A stretch of 64,000 bases of DNA from a virus. This document shows positions 50,800 through 56,723 of the stretch, piece after piece. A model generated the notes under the pieces. That model made no database searches, was not told the origin of the DNA, and saw nothing but the letters and a program-made list of their open reading frames with translations. The first letter of the stretch is position 1; every line of letters begins with the position of its first letter. Position numbers and translations under genes: made by a program. The stretch spans positions 22,334-86,333 of IMG/VR virus record IMGVR_UViG_3300033993_001384; one strand, given 5' to 3'.

Positions 50800-50838
50800 A
50801 ATTATGGGTTTTTAGTGTACCCATAAACACTTGAATAA

Positions 50839-51069
50839 CTATTGGTGGTGTTTCACATACCTACCAAATTTATCAACCCTCACAGAGAGTTTCTCCAATC
50901 TAAAGTTCCATTGTTTGAACTTTCCTAAGCCCGATTTCATTCGTGCTTGTTTAATTGCAGATTCCTCTGCCTTCTCACGTCCCTCTTCCGTAGTTTCTAC
51001 GAAAAAAGTGGGAGCCTGAACACCGTTATAAACGGGAACTACTCTCCAAATTCTCAATTTCTGAGTCAT
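50839..51069 (-). CDS. Hypothetical basic protein, 76 residues
   Basis: A Lys/Arg-rich alpha/beta protein: KLRIWRVVPVYNGVQAPTFFVE, then a Glu/Lys helix and FKQWNFRLEKLSVRVDKFGRYV. No family recognised, but the pattern of charged strands around a helix resembles small nucleic-acid binding proteins. It is placed between two tRNA genes on the same strand, so it is likely released from the tRNA transcript by processing. Confidence 0.5.
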   Translation of the reverse strand: MTQKLRIWRVVPVYNGVQAPTFFVETTEEGREKAEESAIKQARMKSGLGKFKQWNFRLEKLSVRVDKFGRYVKHHQ

Positions 51070-51135
51070 AATCTTAGCTAACTGCTAAAACTATGTGGAG
51101 TTTGGTTGTTGGTTTTTCATATTAGTAAATATTAG

Positions 51136-51208
51136 TATCCCCGACAGGAGTCGAACCTGCAGCTTACAAGGCTTAAACTTGTTGTGTTTACCGTTTCACC
51201 ACGAGGAT
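51136..51208 (-). tRNA. tRNA-Leu(TAA) with short variable loop
   Basis: Acceptor ATCCTCG/CGGGGAT, Leu-type D arm (TGGTGAAACGGTAAACAC), anticodon loop TTTAAGC in an ACAAG/CTTGT stem, T arm GCAGG-TTCGACT-CCTGT. The variable region is only 5 bases, where bacterial Leu tRNAs have a long arm; G37 is also unusual. Confidence 0.75.
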
Positions 51209-51425
51209 GTGTTTCCACCAATGAGATTATTTTGGTGTAGATGTCCACAGTTTTCCTATTCAAAACCCATCGCGTCTTACCGCTTAAAAGTCAACAACTA
51301 CTCGGAGGGAATGTTGTCAGTTCCCTTTATTCCGACAGACCCCCTCTGTAAAACCGTTTGAGGCGTCAGCTACATCATTGTTTAAGAAACGATGCCAAAT
51401 CTATTGAGTATCTCTCACTCAATTG
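51209..51425 (-). other. Hairpin-rich inter-tRNA module
   Basis: No gene. The minus strand has TTGAGT/ACTCAA, CATC-GTTT/AAAC-GATG, ACAGA/TCTGT, GGGAA/TTCCC and CACCAA/TTGGTG stems in succession over 215 bases, far more than a plain spacer would need. Confidence 0.5.
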
Positions 51426-51505
51426 TAGTCAGGACAGGACTCGAACCTGTAATTCCGGTTAAACCCCTCGACGGGGCCGCGTCTATCCAATTCCGCCACC
51501 CGACT
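51426..51505 (-). tRNA. Class II, Leu-like tRNA with unreadable anticodon loop
   Basis: Acceptor AGTCGGG/CCTGACT, Leu-type D arm (TGGCGGAATTGG), T arm ACAGG-TTCGAGT-CCTGT. The anticodon region is CCCC-GTCGA-GGGG, a 5-base loop, followed by GGT-TTA-ACC as a small variable arm. No 7-base loop with U33 can be drawn, so the isotype is open. Confidence 0.6.
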
Positions 51506-51730
51506 ATATAGGACACGGGTTCGGTTTCCCCATATGTGTCCATACTTTTAGTAGTTGTGTTATTTTAAGAGAAATAACCCGGTGCCCACCGAAGAACCCG
51601 TATTTTTTGTCCGCACAAAAATTTGTAAAAAGGCCGTATTATCGTTTGGTCTATTTCAACCGTCCGAGTTCTACATTTTACATCCAAGAACCCATACCCT
51701 CATACGGAGAGAACGAAAGTGGATGACCTG
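51506..51730 (-). other. Hairpin-rich inter-tRNA module
   Basis: No gene. Stems include GGACAC/GTGTCC and a longer-range ACGGGTTC/GAACCCGT helix. Confidence 0.45.
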
Positions 51731-51813
51731 AGCTGGTGATTGGATTCGAACCAACGTGACCTTTCGGTTCCTGATTACAAATCAGGTGCAATCAACCTCT
51801 ATGCGACACCAGC
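51731..51813 (-). tRNA. tRNA-Thr(TGT) with a hairpin in the variable loop
   Basis: Acceptor GCTGGTG/CACCAGC, anticodon arm CCTGA-TTTGTAA-TCAGG as in Thr(TGT), T arm GTTGG-TTCGAAT-CCAAT. The variable region is 14 bases and contains ACC-GAAA-GGT, an inserted GNRA hairpin; Thr tRNAs normally have 5 bases here. Confidence 0.8.
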
Positions 51814-51865
51814 CTGTCGCAGAGTATTTTTTTTAAGTAGAAGTCAACTCTGTCTCTTAAACTAC

Positions 51866-52019
51866 TGATAACCAACAGGACTCGAACCTGTAAGGATATA
51901 ACACTTCTTGCTGTGTTTTCTCCGGCAGTTTCCGTCCGTGAGCAAGAGATTGAGAAGTTCACTCTCAACCAATCATATTGGACTAGACCCCCGTGTATAC
52001 CAATTCCACCACAGTTATC
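51866..52019 (-). tRNA. Leu-like tRNA gene with an insertion of about 65 bases
   Basis: 154 nt. Acceptor (GATAAC/GTTATC), a Leu D arm (TGGTGGAATTGGTATACAC) and T arm ACAGG-TTCGAGT-CCTGT are in place. Between D and T arms lie CCAAT-ATG-ATTGG, TTGAGAGTGAACTTCTCAA (6-bp stem, 7-base loop), a TCTTGCT/AGCAAGA helix and CGG/CCG hairpins. Too small for a group I intron. Mature anticodon not identified. Confidence 0.5.
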
Positions 52020-52123
52020 ATTTTTTAACATCATCACTTCGGCCACATTGGGAGAACCGCAGTTCCCACGTTGTTTAAGGAGGTAGTTGGCGGTGTATCA
52101 CACCGAGTTATGATAATGTATTG
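52020..52123 (-). other. Hairpin-rich inter-tRNA module
   Basis: No gene. CGGTGT/ACACCG and TGGGA/TCCCA hairpins and near-complementary ACATCAT / ATGATAATGT ends. Confidence 0.4.
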
Positions 52124-52196
52124 TACTCAAGGAGGGATTCGAACCCTCAAAACCTTGTTCCTAAGACAAGTGTGTATACCGTTCCACCACTAGAGC
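52124..52196 (-). tRNA. tRNA-Leu(TAG) with short variable loop
   Basis: Leu-type D arm (TGGTGGAACGGTATACAC), anticodon arm CTTGT-CTTAGGA-ACAAG, T arm GAGGG-TTCGAAT-CCCTC, discriminator A. Variable region of 5 bases only, and one mismatch in the acceptor (position 5-68). Confidence 0.78.
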
Positions 52197-52204
52197 AATT
52201 GTTG

Positions 52205-52276
52205 TACCCTCAATAGGACTCGAACCTATATCAAAACATTAGAAGTGTCTTATTCTATCCCTTGAACTATGAAGGC
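52205..52276 (-). tRNA. tRNA-Arg(TCT)
   Basis: Acceptor GCCTTCA/TGAGGGT, D arm GTTC/GAAT, anticodon loop CTTCTAA, T arm ATAGG-TTCGAGT-CCTAT. Confidence 0.88.
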
Positions 52277-52283
52277 AATTTTG

Positions 52284-52355
52284 AGCGAATAGAGAGAATC
52301 GAACTCTCGTCTCCAACTTGGAAGGATGGAGTAATAACCACTATACGATATTCGC
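52284..52355 (-). tRNA. tRNA-Gly(TCC)
   Basis: Acceptor GCGAATA/TATTCGC, anticodon loop CTTCCAA, T arm GAGAG-TTCGATT-CTCTC, discriminator T. One T-T mismatch in the anticodon stem. Confidence 0.87.
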
Positions 52356-52437
52356 AGATTTGGGTAGAATCAGACGCGTTCTGTCTACCGGGACCTCGTC
52401 GTTAACTTTCGTCAGAGCGTACCGAGACACTTTTTCA
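52356..52437 (-). other. Leader/trailer with GGTAGA hairpin
   Basis: A GGTAGA-AT-CAGA / TCTG-TCTACC hairpin lies between the small gene at 52438 and the Gly tRNA; it could separate the mRNA from the tRNAs. Confidence 0.4.
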
Positions 52438-52608
52438 TTATCTAGATTGGAGAATCCCCATCTCTTTTTCGATTCTTTTCTTGTCAGAATCTGTTAATGG
52501 AACTTTTACGTCCCTTGTACCCTTTTGTGTTTTCACACCACTTTTCAATTGGTTCTGTAACATATCAAGTGCTCTTGATTGTCTTGACCTTTTTGCTGCT
52601 GTAGCCAT
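52438..52608 (-). CDS. Small basic protein inside the tRNA array, 56 residues
   Basis: MATAAKRSRQSRALDMLQNQ at the start, KVPLTDSDKKRIEKEMGILQSR at the end. Composition (Lys/Arg/Ser, amphipathic helices) is protein-like and there is no alternative RNA gene in this stretch. It resembles small basic nucleic-acid binding peptides, but no family is recognised. It would be translated from a processed segment of the tRNA transcript. Confidence 0.5.
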   Translation of the reverse strand: MATAAKRSRQSRALDMLQNQLKSGVKTQKGTRDVKVPLTDSDKKRIEKEMGILQSR

Positions 52609-52631
52609 ACGGATTTAGTTATTAAATTAGT

Positions 52632-52702
52632 AGCGTAGGGCAGGTAACGCTCCTGCTTTGATTGGCTTATGAGACCAATGAGATACTATACCTCCCCCTC
52701 GC
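52632..52702 (-). tRNA. tRNA(CAT) with non-canonical T loop
   Basis: Anticodon arm TTGGT-CTCATAA-GCCAA and acceptor GCGAGGG/CCTACGC (one mismatch). The T arm is GCAGG-AGCGTTA-CCTGC: the stem is good but the loop lacks TTCGA. Met or Ile identity is open; it may be a decaying copy. Confidence 0.55.
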
Positions 52703-52709
52703 GATGTTG

Positions 52710-52821
52710 CTGATTAATAAGGACTCGAACCTTAATCCTGAGTCCCCTTTCAGAACCGACGAAAGCCCAATGCTTTTCGTATTCCTACTCCGTTCCTCTG
52801 TGCACCATTACACCATAATCA
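52710..52821 (-). tRNA. tRNA-like gene with about 37 extra bases, possibly Pro(TGG)
   Basis: 112 nt. Acceptor TGATTA/TAATCA, D arm GTG/CAC and T arm TAAGG-TTCGAGT-CCTTA are present. The middle has CGAAA-GC-ATTGG-GC-TTTCG with ATTGGG, which could hold a TGG anticodon, and GAAC/GTTC and GAGT/ACTC pairs that interlock like a pseudoknot. Confidence 0.45.
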
Positions 52822-52871
52822 ATCGTCAGTTTCGAACCTGACAGTCATAGGGTAATTAATCCTATGGTTTG
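52822..52871 (-). other. Lone T-arm-like hairpin
   Basis: Minus strand CATAGG/CCTATG followed by GTCAG-GTTCGAA-ACTGAC, a T arm with no other tRNA parts, directly before the tRNA-like gene at 52710. Probably a tRNA remnant. Confidence 0.45.
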
Positions 52872-52943
52872 CGGTCTATGAGAGAATCGAACTCTCATCT
52901 CTACCGTGACAGGGTAGCATCCTAGCCGTTGAACGAATAGACC
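52872..52943 (-). tRNA. tRNA-Asp(GTC)
   Basis: Acceptor GGTCTAT/ATAGACC, anticodon arm CTACC-CTGTCAC-GGTAG, T arm GAGAG-TTCGATT-CTCTC, discriminator G as expected for Asp. Confidence 0.92.
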
Positions 52944-52947
52944 TTTG

Positions 52948-53019
52948 TGGAGATATAGGGAATCGAACCCTAATTTACGATTTGCAAAACCATTGTAATA
53001 GCCGTTATACTATATCCCC
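52948..53019 (-). tRNA. tRNA-Ala(TGC)
   Basis: Acceptor GGGGATA/TATCTCC carries the G3-U70 wobble that defines alanine identity; anticodon arm ATGGT-TTTGCAA-ATCGT; T arm TAGGG-TTCGATT-CCCTA; discriminator A. Confidence 0.9.
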
Positions 53020-53024
53020 AATTG

Positions 53025-53096
53025 TAGCCCCACCGGGAGTCGAACCCGACTTTTTTGGATGAAAACCAAATGTCCTAACCGATAGACGATAGGGCC
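53025..53096 (-). tRNA. tRNA-Glu(TTC)
   Basis: Anticodon arm TTTGG-TTTTCAT-CCAAA, T arm CGGG-TTCGACT-CCCG, acceptor GGCCCTA/TGGGGCT. First tRNA after the promoter at 53144. Confidence 0.9.
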
Positions 53097-53143
53097 GTTT
53101 TATATTACCAATATTTCAATTAACTTGTTTCTTTTTGATGGTA

Positions 53144-53174
53144 CAAAGATAATACTTTATTTCATTATACCAAA
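53144..53174 (-). promoter_or_regulatory. Promoter of the Glu-to-Met tRNA operon
   Basis: Minus strand TTTG (53171-53174), exactly 19 bases, TATCTTTG (53144-53151), about 48 bases upstream of tRNA-Glu. Confidence 0.82.
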
Positions 53175-53182
53175 CTTTTTTA

Positions 53183-53213
53183 TAAAAAAAAATCCATCTC
53201 TTTTGGAGATGGA
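53183..53213 (-). terminator. Intrinsic terminator
   Basis: Minus-strand TCCATCTCC-AAAA-GAGATGGA hairpin followed by T8, just upstream of the tRNA promoter. Confidence 0.82.
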
Positions 53214-53380
53214 CTTAATCTATTATTATTATGTTACTTAACAATACATCATACCATCTCCGACCGAGTTGTATCTCTACCCTCCGCGCCTATTGTAAGT
53301 AATAATGTATTTAAAGTTTGCATTTTCTGTGTTATTGTAATTTCTAATAAATATAGTCCTTTTTTAAAAAGTGTCAAGTA

Positions 53381-53698
53381 TTAATTATTTTTTTTTATAA
53401 TTTCTCCCATAACCGCTGGAATATATTGTTTGTATAACTTAATTTGTTTTAATTTAAGTTCAATCATTTCCTTAATATTGTCTGATAATTTTTTAATTTT
53501 ATCATACTCATCCGGAGTTAATAAAAACACTTCTTTTGGTTTTGTATTATATGTCTTCCCTTTAATTGGTCCTGTTAATTCAACAATATCAGTATTTTCA
53601 TCATAATAATATGGTGTTAATCCCTGAGATTTAATTTTTGATAAAGTTATTGGTGTGATATCCACATCCAACATTCTTCTATCTATTGTATTTTTCAT
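53381..53698 (-). CDS. Hypothetical protein, 105 residues
   Basis: An alpha/beta protein: KNTIDRRMLDVDITPITLSKIK, then TPYYYDENTDIVELTGPIKG, then EVFLLTPDEYDKIKKLSDN and a basic helical end. No family recognised. It lies between structured module 53721-53918 and the terminator at 53183 and uses the same strand as the tRNAs. Confidence 0.55.
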   Translation of the reverse strand: MKNTIDRRMLDVDITPITLSKIKSQGLTPYYYDENTDIVELTGPIKGKTYNTKPKEVFLLTPDEYDKIKKLSDNIKEMIELKLKQIKLYKQYIPAVMGEIIKKNN

Positions 53699-53720
53699 AT
53701 TGGTAAGATTTATTATTAAA

Positions 53721-53918
53721 AAAAGTTTAACAACCCCGCCCTCGGGTCGTAGCGGGCTACAATGGGAATTCCGGAATTGGTCGTGTTCCTCACCGGCGTA
53801 CCAGTCCTTATCTATCCTTTACCGTATTACTACGGTGCTACTGTTGGGAGGTCACCCCTATCAACACGACTAGTCCATTAGTTTTTTAGAGTATGGACAC
53901 CCCGGTTGTTAAACTTTT
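53721..53918 (-). ncRNA. Structured RNA module closed by a 15-bp helix
   Basis: The ends AAAAGTTTAACAACC and GGTTGTTAAACTTTT are perfect complements. Inside are GTCCAT/ATGGAC, an 8-bp GTCGTGTT/AACACGAC helix that encloses CCGTA-GTAA-TACGG, and GTAG-CCCG-CTAC. T7 follows. The whole 198-nt unit folds into a closed multibranch structure and matches no RNA family I know. Confidence 0.65.
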
Positions 53919-53988
53919 CAATTCTTCAGGAGAGACCCTCGAGGGATAACCATAACGGAATTACCCTTGACTCACTCTCCGTCTTCTG

Positions 53989-54059
53989 CGCAGACCGTAG
54001 GAATCGAACCTACCCGTAACAGTTTTGGAGACTGTACCGACACCTTGTCTGTGACCTGC
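53989..54059 (-). tRNA. tRNA-Trp(CCA)
   Basis: Anticodon arm ACAGT-CTCCAAA-ACTGT, T arm GTAGG-TTCGATT-CCTAC, acceptor GCAGGTC/GGTCTGC, discriminator G. The D arm is short (GAC-AAGGT-GTC). Confidence 0.88.
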
Positions 54060-54069
54060 ATTTTCAATA

Positions 54070-54131
54070 AACACCCGACCTGACCTGCCAGATAGTACGT
54101 GTCGTAGCGCTTTCGTTACGTAGCGGGTGTT
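54070..54131 (-). other. Hairpin module closed by an 8-bp helix
   Basis: AACACCCG/CGGGTGTT encloses a GTA-CG-AAAG-CG-TAC hairpin. It fills the space between a small gene's stop codon and tRNA-Trp. Confidence 0.5.
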
Positions 54132-54275
54132 TTATTTATTATATTCAACCATCAGTTCGTTAATATAACCAATCGACTTTGTTTCAAGATTTAAACACAT
54201 CCCATCACCAATTAGTTTCCAATTGTTAGCGTATAACCAATTTGTAAATCCCAAAATTTCTTTTTCTAATGACAT
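54132..54275 (-). CDS. Small protein, 47 residues
   Basis: MSLEKEILGFTNWLYANNWK at the start, NELMVEYNK at the end. It has a complete host-type promoter (TTTG, 19 bases, TATCTTTG) about 22 bases upstream and an AGAAACT before the ATG. Composition (Trp, Asn, Leu) looks like a folded miniprotein. No family recognised. Confidence 0.6.
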   Translation of the reverse strand: MSLEKEILGFTNWLYANNWKLIGDGMCLNLETKSIGYINELMVEYNK

Positions 54276-54297
54276 AGTTTCTCCGTTTTTATTTCAA

Positions 54298-54328
54298 CAA
54301 AGATACAACTATTTTTTATTCTGCCAAA
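54298..54328 (-). promoter_or_regulatory. Bacteroidota-type promoter
   Basis: Minus strand TTTG (54325-54328), exactly 19 bases, TATCTTTG (54298-54305); drives the 47-residue gene and tRNA-Trp. Confidence 0.82.
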
Positions 54329-54332
54329 ATTT

Positions 54333-54839
54333 TTAGAAAAATAAATAATCATTCCATTCTTCAGGAATATAATGAACTTGTTTTATCATCATCAAATAAT
54401 GTGGTCGTCTTGGTTGAGGTATTTCTTTACCATATTCTTCCAATGTCAAGTTTGATTTCTCACTATTACATCTTTTACAAGCAGTTACCAAGTTGTCCCA
54501 CGCATCTTTACCTCCCTTAGATTGGGGTATTACGTGGTCTAATGTTAAAGTTTTACGATTGTCACATCCACAATATACACAGGCATAACCATCTCTTCTA
54601 TAAACATTCTCCCTACTTAAAGGAACTTTATGAATCGGTTGATTCACATATTTGTAAACCCTAATAATTGAGGGTTTTTTGATATCCAATTCAGGATTAA
54701 TCAAACTGAATGATTCCGGATGTTCGGCAATAACACTTGCATTACCCTTATAAGTTATGACAAAAGCCCTTTCAGTGTTTATGATAGACCTTGGCATATA
54801 ACTTGAATCCAAAACCAATGTTTTTCCGTACTTACTCAT
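54333..54839 (-). CDS. HNH endonuclease
   Basis: 168 residues. The C-terminal half has the zinc-type HNH core: ACVYCGCDNRKTLTLDHVIPQSKGG, then WDNLVTACKRCNSEKSNLTLEE, with two CxxC pairs and the catalytic His of DHV. The N-terminal 70 residues are a beta-rich accessory domain (YGKTLVLDSSYMPRSI) seen in stand-alone HNH proteins of bacteria and phages. It sits in the tRNA array and may be a mobile (homing-type) element or a DNA-processing enzyme. Confidence 0.85.
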   Translation of the reverse strand: MSKYGKTLVLDSSYMPRSIINTERAFVITYKGNASVIAEHPESFSLINPELDIKKPSIIRVYKYVNQPIHKVPLSRENVYRRDGYACVYCGCDNRKTLTLDHVIPQSKGGKDAWDNLVTACKRCNSEKSNLTLEEYGKEIPQPRRPHYLMMIKQVHYIPEEWNDYLFF

Positions 54840-55071
54840 TATTTCTATATGTTTCTATTGGTTCTTTTAGTGGAAATTCCGGATTATCTATTAACCCTAA
54901 AAATTCACACTTTCTTCTTTTTCCTTCAACATCACTAAATCTCCAATCTGTTGTCATATCTACGTTGGATAAATCTCCCATATAAAGAAAAGTTTGTTTT
55001 CTCCACATTGATTCTTTTTTTACTTCACTAAAATATTCAGCACTAAATACTGACCAAGTAACACTACTCAC
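54832..55071 (-). CDS. Hypothetical protein, 79 residues
   Basis: A Trp/Phe-rich beta protein (VTWSVFSAEYFSEVKKESMWRK, then TTDWRFSDVEGKRRKCEFLG). No family recognised. Its stop codon overlaps the HNH start by 8 bases, so the two are translated together. Confidence 0.5.
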   Translation of the reverse strand: MSSVTWSVFSAEYFSEVKKESMWRKQTFLYMGDLSNVDMTTDWRFSDVEGKRRKCEFLGLIDNPEFPLKEPIETYRNNE

Positions 55072-55104
55072 AACTTTTGATTTATTAGTTAAACATTCTT
55101 TTTG

Positions 55105-55176
55105 TTCCCCCGTCAGGAGTTGAACCTGACCCCACTGGTTAAAAGCCAGTTGCCTACACCGGTTTGCTACGGGGGA
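55105..55176 (-). tRNA. tRNA-Lys(TTT)
   Basis: Acceptor TCCCCCG/CGGGGGA, anticodon arm ACTGG-CTTTTAA-CCAGT, T arm TCAGG-TTCAACT-CCTGA, discriminator A. Confidence 0.92.
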
Positions 55177-55259
55177 TTATTGAGCTCATTTTACTTTAAC
55201 ATTGGGCTCAAATTATACATAATTTGAACTTAATAATCAAAGTTTGTGAGCCACATTTG

Positions 55260-55333
55260 TCGGTACTATAGGAATCGAACCTATAACCTCTCACGTATCA
55301 GGCGAGTGCTCTAACCAATTGAGCTAAGTACCG
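55260..55333 (-). tRNA. tRNA-Ile(GAT)
   Basis: Acceptor CGGTACT/AGTACCG, D arm GCTC/GAGC, anticodon arm CTCGC-CTGATAC-GTGAG, T arm ATAGG-TTCGATT-CCTAT. Confidence 0.93.
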
Positions 55334-55338
55334 GGTCG

Positions 55339-55413
55339 TCTAGATGGCAAGATTTGAACTTGCGGTCTCCGTCTTCCAAGGACGGCGAGGACTCCGGGCT
55401 CCTCTACATCTAG
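55339..55413 (-). tRNA. tRNA-Pro(TGG)
   Basis: Acceptor CTAGATG/CATCTAG, D stem GAGG/CCTC, anticodon arm CCGTC-CTTGGAA-GACGG, T arm GCAAG-TTCAAAT-CTTGC. Confidence 0.88.
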
Positions 55414-55591
55414 TGTTATTATTTTTCTGCGGAGAGCAGAATACTCGAAATCCATCCCTTTTACAGAACCACTCTCTTAGCAGGAGGTGACAATACCCTG
55501 ATTGTTTTACTCTCCATTTTGTAGGATATCGCTTAACCTACGATGTTGATATCATTACACACCTTCGATATTACTATCAGCGATTTTTTTG
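55414..55591 (-). other. Hairpin-containing spacer
   Basis: No gene recognised. A TTCTGC / GCAGAA hairpin near 55430 followed by A/T could terminate or process the transcript. Confidence 0.35.
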
Positions 55592-55663
55592 TGTCTCCAG
55601 CAGGATTCGAGCCCACATCTTCAAGTCCGTAGCCTGACGTTCTATCCGTTGAACTATGGAGAC
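55592..55663 (-). tRNA. tRNA-Arg(ACG)
   Basis: Acceptor GTCTCCA/TGGAGAC, D arm GTTC/GAAC, anticodon arm TCAGG-CTACGGA-CTTGA. T loop CTCGAAT has C instead of T54. Confidence 0.87.
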
Positions 55664-55670
55664 ATTTTTG

Positions 55671-55743
55671 GGTGACTAAGGAGAATCGAACTCCCATTTA
55701 CAGAACCACAATCTATCGTGTTAACCGTTACACTATAGCCACC
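55671..55743 (-). tRNA. tRNA-His(GTG)
   Basis: Acceptor GTGGCTA/TAGTCAC with the extra G-1 paired to C73, the histidine identity element; anticodon loop TTGTGGT; T arm GGGAG-TTCGATT-CTCCT. Confidence 0.92.
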
Positions 55744-55750
55744 ATATATT

Positions 55751-56290
55751 TTATAAGTTAATAAGTCCGTCGTGTATTTCACAATGACAATTAGAACAAA
55801 CTAACATACACTTATCAACCTCATCTTTTAATTTATCAAACGATAAACTTTTACCACTAATACTAAAATCTTTCTCTTCAGGGTTAATATGATGAAATTC
55901 AAGTGCCCGTTCACATTTATAATATCCACATAATTCACAAGAACCCCCTTTATATTGAATTAACTTTTGTTTAGTTCTTTTTCTCCAATTTATAACTGAT
56001 TCAGATGATGTTATTTTTTTTGTAGGTTTTTTAGTTACAACATATTTTAATATTGTTTCAACCGACCTACCTGTCATTTTTCTAACTTTTTTAACTGAAC
56101 CTAATTCATCATATAGTTCTTGTAATTTTTTCTTATCATCATCCGATAATCTATCTGAAAAACCACCAACTTTATTTTTAGTACAATGATATGAGATAGT
56201 TGATAAAGCACAACCTAAAATTTTTTTAATTTCTTTATACGATTTACCTTCATTTCTTAAAGAAATTATTTGTTCCGAATACCTTTCCAT
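55751..56290 (-). CDS. HTH-HNH endonuclease, homing type
   Basis: 179 residues. The first 45 residues form a helix-turn-helix (LRNEGKSYKEIKKILGCALSTISYHC), a second HTH-like segment follows near 65-90 (KVRKMTGRSVETILKYV), and the C-terminus is an HNH nuclease: CELCGYYKCERALEFHHINPEEKDF, later KCMLVCSNCHCEIHDG. This order is typical of free-standing phage homing endonucleases. It is inserted between tRNA-His and tRNA-Asn. Confidence 0.85.
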   Translation of the reverse strand: MERYSEQIISLRNEGKSYKEIKKILGCALSTISYHCTKNKVGGFSDRLSDDDKKKLQELYDELGSVKKVRKMTGRSVETILKYVVTKKPTKKITSSESVINWRKRTKQKLIQYKGGSCELCGYYKCERALEFHHINPEEKDFSISGKSLSFDKLKDEVDKCMLVCSNCHCEIHDGLINL

Positions 56291-56341
56291 AAATTAACTT
56301 TTTTTGTTAATAATAAATATGTTAATTTTCGAAAAAATTCG

Positions 56342-56427
56342 CTGACGGGGTGGGATTCGAACCCACGATGGAATATTTTCACCGGATTAACAGTCCGGAC
56401 CGTTCGACCAACTACGGCAACCCGTCA
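56342..56427 (-). tRNA. tRNA-Asn(GTT) with an insertion in the variable loop
   Basis: Acceptor TGACGGG/CCCGTCA with U1-A72 and G73 as in Asn; anticodon arm CCGGA-CTGTTAA-TCCGG; T arm GTGGG-TTCGAAT-CCCAC. The variable region has 15 bases with a GAA-AATA-TTC hairpin, against 5 normally. Confidence 0.82.
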
Positions 56428-56434
56428 ATATTTA

Positions 56435-56480
56435 CCCCACTTCACCGGGTTAATGGACCGGCTGCCATATGGGAGTGGGG
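56435..56480 (-). other. Hairpin module closed by a 7-bp helix
   Basis: CCCCACT/AGTGGGG encloses a CCGG/CCGG hairpin with CCATTAA in the loop; it looks like an acceptor plus anticodon arm without D or T arms, possibly a tRNA remnant. A TCCTG/CAGGA hairpin follows. Confidence 0.45.
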
Positions 56481-56504
56481 GTTTCCTGTTATTTCAGGAC
56501 TCCG

Positions 56505-56577
56505 TGGTTCCCCAGAGAATCGAACTCTATCCTCAAGATTTTCAGTCTTGCGTGCAGACCACTTACACAAGAGAACC
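56505..56577 (-). tRNA. tRNA-Phe(GAA)
   Basis: Acceptor GGTTCTC/GGGAACC, anticodon arm CAAGA-CTGAAAA-TCTTG, T arm AGAG-TTCGATT-CTCT, discriminator A. Confidence 0.9.
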
Positions 56578-56581
56578 AAGT

Positions 56582-56722
56582 AATGATAATGTTGGAGTAC
56601 CCATCTCGCTCCAATCTTAACTGCTTATTCGTAGTTTTACGGTGCACCGGCAGGGGGTGTGTGAATTCTTTGACCTATCTTGGATTGTCGACATCCGAGA
56701 GATAGAGAAGACCATTATCATT
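56582..56722 (-). ncRNA. Structured RNA module closed by a 10-bp helix
   Basis: AATGATAATG/CATTATCATT closes a 141-nt unit. Inside: CTATCT/AGATAG containing GGAT/ATCC, a CGGTGCACCG palindrome and TTGGAG/CTCCAA. It starts 1 base from tRNA-Tyr and ends 4 bases from tRNA-Phe, so nothing else fits in the space. Confidence 0.6.
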
Positions 56723-56723
56723 G

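Noticed and set aside
51866-52019. A group I intron in tRNA-Leu
   Set aside because: The insertion is only about 65 bases, too short for the group I core, and no P/Q/R/S elements were seen.
51792-52046. A minus-strand protein across tRNA genes
   Set aside because: It runs through the T arm of one tRNA and the whole insertion of another; composition is not protein-like.
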